In this document: positions 45,937-58,340 of the stretch, piece after piece
Layout: the number at the start of each line of letters is the position of its first letter
Numbering within the stretch: the stretch's first letter is position 1
The notes under the pieces: model-generated
Seen by the model: only the letters and a program-made list of their open reading frames with translations
What the model was told of the DNA's origin: nothing
Database searches by the model: none
Source: Boswellia sacra
Lineage: Eukaryota > Streptophyta > Magnoliopsida > Sapindales > Burseraceae
DNA length: 64,000 nt
NCBI GenBank assembly: GCA_013180625.2
Contig: SNVD02006194.1
Location: 1 to 64,000 of the forward strand
Reading direction: 5' to 3'
Made by a program: the position numbers and the translations under genes

Positions 45937-47534
45937 TAGATTGAGCTAGGTCTTGGTGGGTACCTGTGCGAATAAAAATCTTCCTTTCAACCATGCATTT
46001 GAATTGTAGTCGTCAAACCATACAAACAACGGAGTCCATGTGTGTGATGGAGATACTATTACATATGGTTTTACACGCACAACAATAATGAGGTAGAAAA
46101 TGCAGAGATTTTGTAGGTAGATAGGTTCTCCAGGTAGTGCATATGTGTAATAACAACAATGGTTTTTTTTAGCGACACCACTATAGAATTGTTAGTAATT
46201 ACGTAACAATTTACGTTGATCAGTGTTGCCTCATTAAGTAGTTAGTTGGTCAGGTTTGAATTGATACCGAATTTATGATGTTTCATCTCTTTTTGCACAT
46301 AACATATTATGGGACAGTAAGAAGTACTACACAAGCTAGAGAATAGGTAATTTAGCTGTTGCAATATATTTACTATGAGGTAACAATTGTGCATTTTTAT
46401 AAAATCTTTACATGTTATATACTTGGAATCGTAGGAGATATGACAGTTAAGTTTGGTGTTAGTACTTTTGCTTTGTATCTTGCTCTACGTCATGGGTTTA
46501 TATTATTTACCCGTGTGAAGTAATTGTCACCATCAAAACGTATGCTATTCACATGTTAATTTTTATATTTGAAACTAGATTATGTTGTTATTAATATTAA
46601 CTTGTACATGGTACAGCCTATGGAAGTTTAAAATACATGCTAGCAAGATGCTTTATAAAATGAAAGACAATCATGCGAAACTTTGTTGTCAGTCAAGTAT
46701 TATAGAATTTGTGGTCGAATATTTACTAGAGATGTATTTGCATTACTGTGGGTTTGCATTTGGATGAATACCCGAAATAGTCACCAACTCGTATCTTAAT
46801 GTCTTTAAACCTCTGTTAATAACGAAATAACGCTTTGTATTGAAATCATTTGGAAATAAGTTTTATCGAAAAGTATAAACATTTGCATAAGGTGTTTATG
46901 TTTTGAGTCATTTAAGCACTCTTATTTGAACCTACAACAATTATGAAAAGTGGTTCGAAATGAAATTGCAATATGTGTCATGTCACATTTAATCCTTTGT
47001 ACAATCCGTGTTCTCCTTACGCTATCCAATTGCATTGAAAAGGAAACTGCAAAACTGTGTCATGAAACTTTGTCTATGTTTTATCTTAAGCATGAAGTGC
47101 TCTGCAATCAACCGTTTTATCATTTGATTTTACCGTACTGCCTACCGTGGCATTTACTCCAATTTAAGTTTGTGGACTGGGCAATGTTATTTATTCATGT
47201 GGGGTGACATTTGTGCGCAACTGCAATTCATTACGTTTGTTAAACATCCGACACTTGTAAGTTGATCTAAATGTTTTTAGCTGGCTTATTTATGCGTCTA
47301 CGGATTATTGTATTTAGCTTAAGTTATTGTCCAACTTGTTATTGTCCAACTTTACGTTCTAGGGTACAATTTGTTTTTTATATAAGCAGTGAAGACCCGG
47401 AAATGAGGTTTATAGAATTCGTTAAATAGTACAGAACCGGTTTATTATATATGAGATTTTCGTTCTAGATCCAAATATGTGATTTATATCGCATAACGAG
47501 AATATTGTGTCCTTTGCAGACGTGTAAAAGTCGT

Positions 47535-49753
47535 ATGTCACCTGCACATAATGAGATGTCTGAGAAAGTACGAAGAGGGCGATTGTCAGTGGTAAATTCA
47601 CCCTCACGTGCACAATAAATTTTGAATGCAGTGAGTTGAACAATGTTATGTTTCCTGGTTCAAATATAATATATGGTTAATAAGTATTAGGCTTGGCGAA
47701 GGTTATGTTTTTGCCTACCATCACTGTCTTTACCCTGTGTACTTTATTATGAATATGACATTTGCACTGTCTACATGCATTAGTTTCCGTGGTATATTTT
47801 AAAGCTTTAGACACAGGAGTAATATAAAGACAGTTATGCTCTAACTTCTGTCTAACTTTTTCTAAATTTGCTTAACAGTTATCAGGTCGACGACGCATTA
47901 TGAGGAATAGGTTTTGGCACCAAGATAACATTGACCAAGCGGCAAAGCTTGACACGGGGGGCAAAGTTTGTAATATATTTGAGACTCACAATAGTAAAGC
48001 TGACATTTCTCCAATTACAAGAAAGATGTATGTATTTTGCAGTCCAGAACGGTTTGTGCGATGTGTTTCAACACTCACAGATGTTCAGAAGGAGGCTGTA
48101 AAATGCATGGGGTTTGCGACAATTGTTAATACTAACTGGGGGAGATTGCGACGATCTTTATGTTGGAAGCTCGTACACGATTGGAATCTCGTGACATCGA
48201 CGCTTTTGATCAATGGTGTTAAGTTACACATTACTGAAGACAGCTTTATGGAAACTATGGGCATTAGCAACGGAGGGTCGACAATATGCTTTGAAGGTCC
48301 TGAATCTGACATAGCAGACCTCCGGAAGAGGTTCCATTGCACACCTAGTGGCATACGCCTTGCGTGTCTTATAGACATGATGCATAACTCGTCGTTGGCA
48401 GATGATGATTTCCTGAGGACCTTTTTTCTGTTTGCCCTGGGTACTTTGCTATGTCCGACCTCAACAACACATGTTCGGACTTCATATTTGCATGTTATAA
48501 AAGATGTCAGCATCATTAGCGAACTGAATTGGTCCCAATTCTGTTTCCTTACCCTTCGTGAAAGTGTGCTCAAGTACAAAAGCTCTAAGTCTTCTAACAT
48601 ATCGGGTTGCCTTCTTTTTCTCCAGGTATTTGTTCATCAAAGTTTTATTTCCCAGCCAAGTGCAATGTACATGTATAAGCTTGCACATTCTTGGAGTCAA
48701 TGAGCTGCTTATATTATTTTTTTTAAATTGATGTGTGTAGCTATTCTATGTCCACCATGCTTCCACACATCTTGCTCTCGTGGACAGATCAATTCCTCCA
48801 ATCATTGTTTGGGATGACGCTAAGATAAGAAGATGTCTATTATGGTTACGTAAGGAACGTAGGCGGCATACACTAGTGGTATAACTCTAATTTCCTCCGG
48901 TCCCAAAGTATTTATTAAAGTTTCCACTAGCAAGAATTCAATCATGTCATTTACACATTATAGGACATTTATGTCTTTACATGGTCCCCACAGTTATGTT
49001 TCCCACATTATAATATTTATTAGACACAATCTCAGTTTAACTGATAACATTGACATAAACTGTTAATAAGCTATCTACAATTGGATGTAAGTGGACAGAT
49101 ATAACTTGGTTTGAACTAGCAACCGTTGCATCTTGCAAGGATTTGGTGTATAACTTGTCTTTTGTGGTCCCAGTGTTCTATGTACATGGTACTACTAAAT
49201 ATTATTATGCCTTCGTTACAAGCTAATATATTTATGTATCAGTTGGTTGTAGATCAATCTACGCGTTGGTATACCACATCGGAATTTCCCTTCTAGCTTG
49301 CTTCTTTATGCATTTGAACAGGTGTACCGCTTGTACATTATGCATCGAACTAAATTGCAGCTTATATATTGAACCCAATGTTCCAGCTAATGATATGTAG
49401 TTTTTTTTTTGGGTCCATTGTTATCACAAATTTCTGCCATTCAGCTTCGTAAATTAACTATGCTTCTTCATGATAATGGGAAAAATCTATGTTTTTCATA
49501 TATGTCCACTTGCTCTGATGTACCTACTGCCACGTCTACAAACATGCCTAACCCTATAGGACTTGTCATTTTGCAGGATCAATTGCGGTCTGTTGTTAAA
49601 AACCCTTCCACTGTCTCCGAAACTGAACGTCGGTTGCGTGACATTGAAGGCAGACTAAATTCCATTTTTTCCCTTCAGGCAATATGTCATGAATCTACAC
49701 AAGTCATCCTGCAGAAACTGGAACGCGTAATCAGTTCCCTTGCCAACAAATAA
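47535..49753 (+). CDS. Plant-specific protein of the mobile-element-associated PMD/Ulp1-linked type, four exons
   Basis: Exons: 47520-47591 (ATG at 47535), 47879-48625, 48741-48878, 49445-49753. All introns are GT-AG and all junctions are phase 0, giving 416 codons plus stop. A basic N-terminus (EKVRRGRLSV, then SGRRRIMRNRF) resembles a nuclear signal. Residues about 74-156 hold SPERFVRCVSTL, QKEAVKCMGFATI, RRSLCWKLVHDWN and ETMGISNGGSTI. I recall this pattern from plant proteins that often carry a Ulp1/C48 protease or plant-mobile-domain partner and that travel with Mutator-like elements. LLFLQ at the end of exon 2 joins LFYVHHASTHLALVDRSIPP to continue the fold. The last 50 residues are heptad-like, with RLRDIEGRLNSI. 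No protease triad is visible. More 5' exons are possible. Confidence 0.6.
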
Positions 49754-52439
49754 ACGCTTTATTTTCACCTCTGCAACAAAACTAGCGTCTACCTTTCCAA
49801 TGTCCGAACATTTAGTTTACCCTTCATTTTTAGCAGTGTCCTGTTTTATGAATATCAGTATCCCCAAAAGGGAAGTTATGTTTCGTTAATTTCTGGGTTT
49901 CTGATTTAGGCATGACGATTTTGCCGTCTACTGACAATTTTATGAGCTATTCCCGTAGAGAAATTAGTAATTTAAATAATTAATTTCCCCATCGTGGTGT
50001 GACACGCCAAATTGTGAGCTCCAATGGAATTGTTAAATTTGGGGCATCATTAGTTTATAATTGCATTCCATACCTGTATATGTGGGTTACGTTAACTGTT
50101 GTTAGACTTACATGGCAACCATGTTATGCCATCGTCCTAACTCTTTGTCTTGGAATAGGAAACACATTGTCTCCACATGGCCATACAACCAGTCAGTCTC
50201 ATATTGCAAGTCACTTCCGTTAACATATGCCTTACACTCATATTAAAAGGAATTAGAATTTCGTTTGGTGTGCGTTAACGCGATTTTTCACTCAGTGCCA
50301 GAAACCTAAGCAATCTAGTCTGATAACACCTTCAAATCTTGCATTCGGATGCAAGAACTTAGTCACTTTTAGGACCCAATTACCCCGCCTTGATGTTTAT
50401 TTTGCAATGTATGTCTTCGGCAAATAGCTATTTCTTGGGGTAAAACCATACATACGTAATTTGTCCTATAGTATTTTATTGAACGTTACCATACCGTGTT
50501 TGTTAACCGATGTTATTGTCGATCCAATTTCATATGGATACACTTTACTGCCTCCACGACATGCAATTCATTAACCCTCATCTTTTATATTTTCCTGCAG
50601 TTTTCCATTTTCATAGTCTAACAACCATCGGCCTAATGCCCTTTAGTTTACATCATGCCAGCAAACTATTGGAATGCATGGTGCTTTTTGTCAACTGCAC
50701 CATTGATTACTATATGTCAACTACCAACTCGTCAAAGATCCCGCATACGCGTAGCATCCTCTTTGCTATGACCCCTATTTTCTTCATTGTCCCCATCACT
50801 AGCAGCTAATTAATGTTTTCATATTTTCTATGTTTTTGCTTAGCCTATTGCTGTAACCATCATTTGAGGATGACTCGTGCCCCTAATTGCCGGCATCTGG
50901 TAGTTCATTAACACAATTAAATGAGAATCAATCTTACAACTGCATTCAAGGTTCCAGCTTAACATTCATCTTACATTGGGTTTTAATCTACTAACATCTA
51001 CATAATTAAATTGGTGTCCCTTTTTACAGTGCTTGAAATTTTACATATATTATCCTACAATTTTGAAATATTTAGTACCTGTTGCCATGACCCCCTTTAA
51101 AACTCTCTATCCTACCCCAATAAGTTTCCACTGTCAATTCACATATATTCAGCTGCTAGTGTTAAGTTAAAATGTTGTTCGATATAACGCAATTTAATTG
51201 TGTTTCATTACAATATACCAGTTATAATGAAAACTATACAAACTCCAAATTTCCATCTTACATCTGCCACATAATATCCCCTTGATGCCACCCATTAATC
51301 TTCATACATTGCGGCCTTGGTAGAATCAGTTGTACCCCCGACATAAACTCTCCTCCGGCTAAAGCCCCTCATTTTCTCTTATACGTCGTAGCTGCAGCAA
51401 TACATCAACAACTAATTTGGCAACACCTGCAGTCACAAATTACATGAGACACGCTGATTTCACAAACAAGAGCTTTATATGAGACAATGCATTTGTCAAT
51501 TTTGTGTCCATGCAAATATAAATATTACCTAGCTTTGGCGGTTTGCTTTCCTATCTCTCGGCTCTCCTATTGTTGGTTGCATATGTACCTACTGGTTACG
51601 TCGGTCATACTTATGATAAGAACTGTTCAGCACATGTACCTAATCAGCCATGTTCTAACTTACTTACACCAACTACTGTTCCCCCTTCGGACAAATTGGA
51701 ACACCATTTTTTTGTGAAATAAATATTAAGCCTTCCCATCTATAAACTTATTTATGATTTGTGGTATCACCGATCCATTACGAACACAGTTTTGTACTGA
51801 AACATCCCCACACCTTCACCTGGCTCATTTACGTATATTTTCCTCCTTTGCTAATTATTCTGAATTTTTCAACCACTTCCTCTTCTACTTCAAAATACCC
51901 TACTCTATGAATAATAAACTATGTCCCTATCCTTTACATACGTAATACAGCACAATCATACATTGCTTACTTTTTACCTTCCATCTACACAACCATCCCA
52001 TATCCATTTCAGTTAATTGTTTATAAGGTTTTCGATTGTCACCAAACAAAGTATAATTAGTCACGTAAACATTGCATTACCATTACCTACCACATACGAA
52101 TCACTCCTCTTGACTTCCTTTATCTCAAATGTTGCATGGACAAAGCCGTCAATCCAACCTTCGCGGCCGTTGTTACCAACCCTCCCATCCTTCTGCTCCC
52201 CAAAATTTGCACAAAAGTGATCTGTCCTTCGTTTATCTGCCACATATGAAATAGGAGCCAGGTTAAATTTACTCAAACATTTATACTCTAATGCATTCCA
52301 ATATATATACATATTAACAGATATCTATTAGGGGCACACATGTTTACAAATAGGTATGCTCCTTCCCAACATATGCTATGTGGTTATTACATTCAACGAC
52401 TGTAACAAACACATATGGTGAAAAACTTGCAAAGTTTAC
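49754..52439. other. Region between convergent genes, mostly unrecognised
   Basis: The plus strand is C/T-rich and G-poor. Several short plus frames (49999-50223, 50510-50809, 51487-51717) are not recognised. One minus-strand stretch, about 52125-52262, looks exon-like: after a GTGGCAG acceptor it reads DHFCANFGEQKDGR and WIDGFVHATFEIKEVKRSD. It may belong to a gene downstream of the transposase. Confidence 0.35.
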
Positions 52440-52679
52440 TCACATTTCATGCTTGTTGCACCAACCCAAAAAATCATAGTACGGCACTTGCGCTGATGAA
52501 AGCTGAAAATTTGTCGTTTCCTTGTTATTCTCTGATTTTGTGTTTGGTTTATTATTATCTACTTCGCCCATCCACTGGTCGTGACCTCTCGTTTGCTTGT
52601 TTTCCCCCAAATCATCTAGCTCGTTCTCCTGGACAGATGAACGCGATAAATCAGAGTCACCTGCGCAACTTTGCTTACC
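52440..52679 (-). other. 80 sense codons in frame after the transposase stop
   Basis: After the TAG at 52680-52682 the same frame remains open to a TGA at 52440-52442. It encodes a polar, acidic segment (SDLSRSSVQENELDDLGENK and onward) ending PYYDFLGWCNKHEM. A GTGAGT donor-like site overlaps its last codons. Possible readings: a premature stop in a longer transposase, readthrough, or a further exon. By chance an 80-codon open frame in one chosen phase is uncommon. Confidence 0.5.
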
Positions 52680-55028
52680 CTAATCAGGAACAAAAAACTG
52701 ATGTCCATTTCTTTCATCACCTGGTCCTTCCCACTTCCTGACATTCTTATCATCATTCCCCTTTCGACGTTGTCTGGCCTTTACCGTAGAGCCCTTGATC
52801 GCTTTACAAGTTGTCTTCGTGTGCCCGACCTGCCTACACTTTCCACAACGACGACGACTCTTCTTCTTCCCACCCTGATGAGGTGTTGAAACTCGCTTCC
52901 CTTTCACAATTGCAGGGTCTTTCAAATTTTGCCCTTCCCTGCTCCTTTTCGGTGTACCGTGTTTATTATCCTTCAACTCCTCCATAAGCATCTGTGCACG
53001 TATTGTCATTACATGTATACTTTCAATTGCCTGCTTGTACCCTGCATCACTTTCCACGGCGAAATGCCACATTTTCTTACATGCTACTGCCAGTGCTCCG
53101 ATCCTAGCCCTCTTTCTTTCCTCCCACGGCTGATTAAGACTCCGTCCTGGCCAACTGCCTTTCAACTTTGCTGCCTTCGTCCACCTTTCCAATATCATGC
53201 ACTGTGGAATCGAATCCAAATCTTCTGCCTTCATTACACAAAAAATATGGCTACACGGCATCCCTTTCCTCTCCATCATCTTACAAGAGCATTCCAATTT
53301 GTTATTTAGATGGTGAAACACTACATTCCACTTACTCTGCCGATCCTGGAACTTGCTTATCTCATATACCTCCCCCCTAATGTTACTCAGTTTGCGGTCG
53401 ACAGTTAAGAGACTTTCAGCACTTATCTCTTTGCATATTATACTGAACACGTCCTTTGTAAACACTTTTCGTGCTTCCTCCTCATATCGTATCAGATGCG
53501 TCTGCCCCACTGGTTCACTATATTCACTGTCGAACTCGTCTTTGGCCTCAATATTCCTCATCCTTTCCAGTGCCCTCTCCATTTGCCTAATGCACTCTAT
53601 AAATGTTAGGTTGCTTGTTACATACCTGTTAACAAACGCATTTAAACTCTCACATCTCTGTGTGCTCTGCATTCCTCCAAAGAAATGACTTCGGAGGTAT
53701 GCTTCAGCCCATAACTCCCGATCATCGTACAACCTCTGACACCATGTATTTTCATCCAGTCCTCTTTTCTGCAATAACATTTTCCACTTATTCTCAAACT
53801 CCCCCACAGTGATGTTTGCCGACATTAATTTGGCTAGCTTCCCTGTGAATATAGCATCCCCCACCTGCGTTGTGGCATTCCTGCACAGATGCCAACAGCA
53901 AAGGCGGTGTGTTGCATTTGGCATTACAGTTTTTATGGCCCGCCTCATTGCCTTGTCACCATCGGTTATGACTCCGCCAGGTTGCCTGTTACTCATTGTA
54001 TTGACAAATGTCCTGAGTAGCCACATATAGGTGTCCACTGTCTCATCCCTGATTACCCCAAATCCAAAACAACATGTTTTCATATGGTGATTAATTCCAA
54101 TAAACAATACCATCGGCCTGCTATATCGATTTGTTCTATATGTGGCGTCGAAACCTACCACCTCACCAAAAACTTGATAATCAGCCTGAGCTCCACTGTC
54201 ACTCCAAAACCAATCCATCAGCCTGTTCTCTGCATCAACCCGGTATTCGAAGACCAATCCAGGATCAGCCTCTCTTCTTGCATCTATGTACTCCATCAAC
54301 GCTTGTGCATCACTATCACCTTCGGCCTTCCGTCGAACTTCATCCATCTTATTTTGTAAATCTTTCCTTGTAAACCCAACATTCTCATATCCATTGGCCA
54401 TCGACACCATGTATTCCATTGCCTTCGACGTATTGACCCCCACTTGCCTTAACCCTTTCCCCAAAGCGAGGTCTTTCTCATCGACCTTCCTATTTGAGCG
54501 TAGAAACTGTGCTTCATACGAACTTGCCAATTTATGCACATGGACGTCGTGAAACTCCTTCACCTCCCATTTCCCTGTCTGCTTGTTTATCTTTACTCGA
54601 AAAGCTGCCCGACATCCTACCCTTGTCAACCCTCTCGGTTGGCGCACTCCATCTGTCCTATTCAGCCATTTATCACGTCTAAAACCTTCTTTCGCACATA
54701 CCCAACGTCGAACCTTGCAATTACCAAAGTTATCCCTCCGAATGATATCCTTTCTAACGCTAAAGCCTCTCATACCTGCGTGGTCCATATAGTACTTCTC
54801 AGCCTCTTCTAGTGATTCGAAGTCGATAGTTGGCAAATCTATTAGGGCTGTCCTCTCAAAATTTGGTTCGTCGATTTCACCGCACTTGGCTTTGCTTTCT
54901 TTCCCTCTCCATTTAGAGTCCATGTCCTCTCCAGCCGGTACTCCATTTGCTTTGCTCTGTGATTCTCCATGCCCTGTTATGCCTCCCAAGGGGCTGTTGT
55001 GATTCCCCCAACTGCCAACCCAGTTCAT
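52680..55028 (-). CDS. FAR1/MULE-family transposase, intact
   Basis: The 782-aa uninterrupted frame has the full Mutator-like/FAR1-FHY3 domain set. A FAR1-type WRKY-GCM1 DNA-binding domain spans about 75-170 (EEAEKYYMDHAGMRGFSVRK; zinc ligands in VCAKEG, GCRA and HVHKL). The DDE core has D294 (GFDATYRTN), D356 (ITDGDKAM) and E460 (STQRCESLNAF), with CCWHLCRN between the second and third. A SWIM zinc finger, C580xC582...C592xH594, and a C-terminal CX2CX4HX4C knuckle (CGKCRQVGHTKTTC, 728-741) follow. The role would be cutting and joining of Mutator-like elements. All catalytic and zinc residues are present and no frame break is seen, so it is either recently active or a domesticated gene. The frame is silently extended 80 codons beyond its stop, noted separately. 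Confidence 0.93.
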   Translation of the reverse strand: MNWVGSWGNHNSPLGGITGHGESQSKANGVPAGEDMDSKWRGKESKAKCGEIDEPNFERTALIDLPTIDFESLEEAEKYYMDHAGMRGFSVRKDIIRRDNFGNCKVRRWVCAKEGFRRDKWLNRTDGVRQPRGLTRVGCRAAFRVKINKQTGKWEVKEFHDVHVHKLASSYEAQFLRSNRKVDEKDLALGKGLRQVGVNTSKAMEYMVSMANGYENVGFTRKDLQNKMDEVRRKAEGDSDAQALMEYIDARREADPGLVFEYRVDAENRLMDWFWSDSGAQADYQVFGEVVGFDATYRTNRYSRPMVLFIGINHHMKTCCFGFGVIRDETVDTYMWLLRTFVNTMSNRQPGGVITDGDKAMRRAIKTVMPNATHRLCCWHLCRNATTQVGDAIFTGKLAKLMSANITVGEFENKWKMLLQKRGLDENTWCQRLYDDRELWAEAYLRSHFFGGMQSTQRCESLNAFVNRYVTSNLTFIECIRQMERALERMRNIEAKDEFDSEYSEPVGQTHLIRYEEEARKVFTKDVFSIICKEISAESLLTVDRKLSNIRGEVYEISKFQDRQSKWNVVFHHLNNKLECSCKMMERKGMPCSHIFCVMKAEDLDSIPQCMILERWTKAAKLKGSWPGRSLNQPWEERKRARIGALAVACKKMWHFAVESDAGYKQAIESIHVMTIRAQMLMEELKDNKHGTPKRSREGQNLKDPAIVKGKRVSTPHQGGKKKSRRRCGKCRQVGHTKTTCKAIKGSTVKARQRRKGNDDKNVRKWEGPGDERNGHQFFVPD

Positions 55029-55956
55029 CTGCTTATTTCACCACTCATTCATATCCTTCATCAGGTATACCCCTCCTCTATCCGTCCTAATCTGTCTCTA
55101 ACTCTTTCTGGTCTCTATTTAATTTTTCCTGCACCAAATCTCCTTATCTCTTTACATGCATTTCACCCCTCGCATATACGCTCAAATATAACCCATGATG
55201 CACGAACGCTGCCTCATAATCACTTTTTTATAATGAGTGGTCATTACAATGACTCGTAAATGAAAAATCCCTCCCCTTCTTTTTAACTTAACTTACTATT
55301 ATTGCACTTTAAAGTCCAATTGCTCTTCGACGACGCACTCCTGACACTCCTATTTCTCCTTTTCCCGCACCTTTTCCCCCTTCTTTTTCCCTCCATTACC
55401 CGCCCTCCACTGTACATGTCTCGCGCCATATATGTCAACCCTATATAACTTATTACTGAATCATCTCTACTTCTCTTTCGAACCAATATACTGACATTCT
55501 AGATGATTTATTCAACAAATACCCCCGTCTGCAGGTACCGTTTTGTATATTGGTGTGACGTAATAGCATTGTCATTTTTTAAGTCTTACTACAATTTATT
55601 AAAAGCTTATAAAACTTCATAAGCTTGCTATTTCCATGGCCCTTTCACCGGCCCAATAACATTCATTTAAGGTCGAATCTTTTTCCATAAAATGAACCCT
55701 TCGCGCCAGTTTTTTCTATTATTACACTATGCTTGTCAGGTGCGCGAACTCTTGTTGGGCTTCCACTCCCTTTTAATGTCAACTCATTTACCACGGTGCC
55801 CATGTGGCTTAATTTGTTCATTAGCATTGGCCATTAACATCTGTGCTTCAACTATGATCCCGTCCCTATCCTATTTACGTGTCCTTATTCTCCTTTCATT
55901 GCATCTAACACAGATATATACAATTTTGGATGCTAATATAAAAATATTTTAATTTA

Positions 55957-56005
<49 letters not shown>

Positions 56006-57448
56006 TTATATTTTCATTCAATTTTTTGGGTCATCAGCTTTACAAATTTGGCAGTATAATTATACATTTGGTGGACGGGTTGTCATTAGCCATGTGAAAG
56101 TCGCAACCATCAACAAACTTGTTTACGAGATTATATTAGACACATTTACACTTTAGGCCTACCATTTGTGTTACCTGTACATAAACCATCTTTACTCTCT
56201 TCCCTTAGTTCTCTAACAACACTGCCAAATTTTTATCCCACCTCATCCGCTATATATTGGTATCTAATAAATATCTATACGTTATAGTCTTCCTATTAAC
56301 AAACGGTTTAGTTTTTTGCTGGTTTAACACCCTTTATTCAATATAAATGACAACCCATTGTCATTAAGGAGGTGTCGCTTAACACACCTTGCACTTCATT
56401 ATTGTTACGTAACGATTATTGAATTCCGATTTTTTTGGATCCTTTGTCAATTTAGTAGCACCTTGTATTCATAGACTGAATTGGGTTACATACGTGGGCC
56501 CTTGTCCTATGAACACATTGTAGTGAGCCGTTATTTTCGTATGCATAGACGGGCCTCTTTGACTGTAGCCCTCCTCAACGCCGTCATTCATTGGCTACTA
56601 TTGCTCTGGTTTTACCCCAACCTATGAATACAAACAATGTTTTCTAAAGTGTCCACTTTGCCGCAATTCCCCACGTTGCACTTGTTTTCGTTGCATTGTG
56701 TTTTGTTTTCTTCATGTTGTCACCTTAGGCATTGGATTCCACTCTCATTAAATTTAGATTTCTGGAGCCATTGCGTCCATTTATATCTGTATGTCGTATA
56801 AATAAATGAACAGGGACAGCGTTACTCCATGTACATAACTACATGTTGTGCCGCATGGGTATGGCATTATTCAACCGTATACCGACTTATTAACATATGC
56901 CCACCTAACCCATCAACTAAACCATTATTTAATTGTTATATATTGGCATACATGTTCCATGTACATATTATTACTCGAACCTTGAGATTATGGTTTATTT
57001 TTCCCATGCCGGCAGCAAACACCATATCAACTACACATTCCCTTGAAACACCATTACCATCAGATACCTGCATTTAAAGGCCATACTAGACTACGACAAT
57101 TCTACAATCACTAAATTTCTTCCCATCTCCACGTCGAATAAAGTAGCACACACATATTAACCTTTTTATACTTTGACGGACACTTCATCTCAACATCACA
57201 ATTGCAAAAATCATAAACCGGTTTGACTAGTATAGATCTGCTAGTAGGGGATATAATACAACAAAGGTTAAGTACACTGGTCTAAACTACGAAGGTTCCA
57301 CTACATCGTTTGTTTACGTGCTATGCTTTGCCCAACCGCCGCTTCTTTGTTTGATTATCAATTTCCGCTTTCAATAGCCCATTGTCTTCCGAACCAATGC
57401 CTTCAGAACCTCACTCCTCAAACAATCTTCAAGCCCTTTGAACGTCTT
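55029..57448. other. Upstream region of the transposase, no gene recognised
   Basis: A TATATAG-type box on the minus strand near 55440-55447 could be the transposase promoter. An AT microsatellite lies at 55971-56002. The frames at 55692-55952 and 56829-57077 are not recognised. Confidence 0.4.
55971..56002. repeat. AT dinucleotide microsatellite
   Basis: About 16 TA units between the transposase and the RNase H1 N-terminal-domain gene. Confidence 0.9.
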
Positions 57449-58269
57449 TCATGGAGGCCCATATAGTTCCTTCACTTCCTTCGCCATTGTGGCATATATC
57501 TTTCTCACATTTTCAGTGTGCAGTGTACATTGTTCCAATAACTCAACCTCGAACTGCTCCAATCTGTTATGCAGATCTGCATTGGTTCTGACATCTACCG
57601 CACCTCCTTCACCAACACCATCATAAGATTTAAAGCTTGTGCCCATTCCTTCTCCCAGCTTACCTTTGCCCCTACCACCTTCTGGCACCTCAGTTACTTG
57701 GTGACCCGTGTCTGAAGAGCCACCAACGCCACTGCCTAAACCTGTCAATTATACCATTAACTATTATCTTATTATAATCGACAGTCTTAAATAGTACATC
57801 CAAGTAACTACATCTAACAGTTTAATTTCATTTTCTAAAATTCGAAGCTGAGGCGAATATTTCTTGACCTCTGCATAACAGTCTTACTTATAATTGGCTT
57901 TGAGGACTGCGAACTCTGACTCGACGTGGTCGCTCCTCCTTCTGATCTGATCACCGCCCTCACATCCGTTGCTCTTCTTGCACGGTAGTCTGCTAGTGCT
58001 TCCTCCGCTTCCTCCCTACTTTTAAAAGACTTGTGGCGGGCATTTGGATGACGCTCAACCTGTTCTCGAGCTTCCTCCCAATTGTTATATATTCCAGGTC
58101 GACGACCCTCGAACAATACATACGATTTCCCCTAACAATAAACAACAGTTGGATGTCATACAAAAACATTTTGTGTTGGCCAAAGCTGGACAGGTTTACT
58201 GTCCCACAGTAATTACCCATTCCAATTCCTATAAAAACAAATAAAAAAAAAACCTCTTTAACTTACCAT
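57449..58269 (-). CDS. RNase H1 N-terminal (hybrid-binding) domain protein, three exons
   Basis: Exon 1 supplies the ATG (58267-58269) directly before a GTAAGT donor. Exon 2 is 58131-57888 (244 nt), ending at a GTAAGA donor. Exon 3 is 57741-57449 (293 nt). The total of 540 nt gives 179 residues plus stop, and both junctions agree in phase. Residues about 3-50 (KSYVLFEGRRPGIYNNWEEA, then KSFKSREEAEEALADY) match the RNase H1 N-terminal/viroplasmin-like fold (PF01693), which binds RNA-DNA hybrids or dsRNA. A Ser/Gln linker, a Gly-rich stretch and a coiled-coil-like C-terminus (LHNRLEQFEVELLEQ) follow. There is no RNase H catalytic domain. A TATAAAT box lies at 58341-58347. The role is unknown; it may bind nucleic acid for the surrounding element. 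Confidence 0.72.
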
Positions 58270-58340
58270 TCCTTGCCTACCAACCTTCCGGATGGATGTG
58301 AGTTCTGTTTCTGAGAAATCGCTCCTCCTTCTCTACAAGC

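Larger units (their letters stand above)
44223..47519. other. Upstream region of the four-exon gene, non-coding except one exon-like piece
   Basis: The plus strand is T/G-rich. An AT microsatellite is at 45914-45936 and a GRF-like frame at 45052-45291. The frame at 46950-47207 is not recognised. The region could include 5' exons or promoter of the gene that starts at 47535. Confidence 0.4.

Noticed and set aside
48085..48700. Minus-strand frames of 171 and 72 codons
   Set aside because: Antisense to exon 2 of the four-exon gene, which has motifs and splice support on the plus strand.
52929..54812. Many plus-strand frames of 60-126 codons
   Set aside because: They are antisense shadows of the intact transposase.
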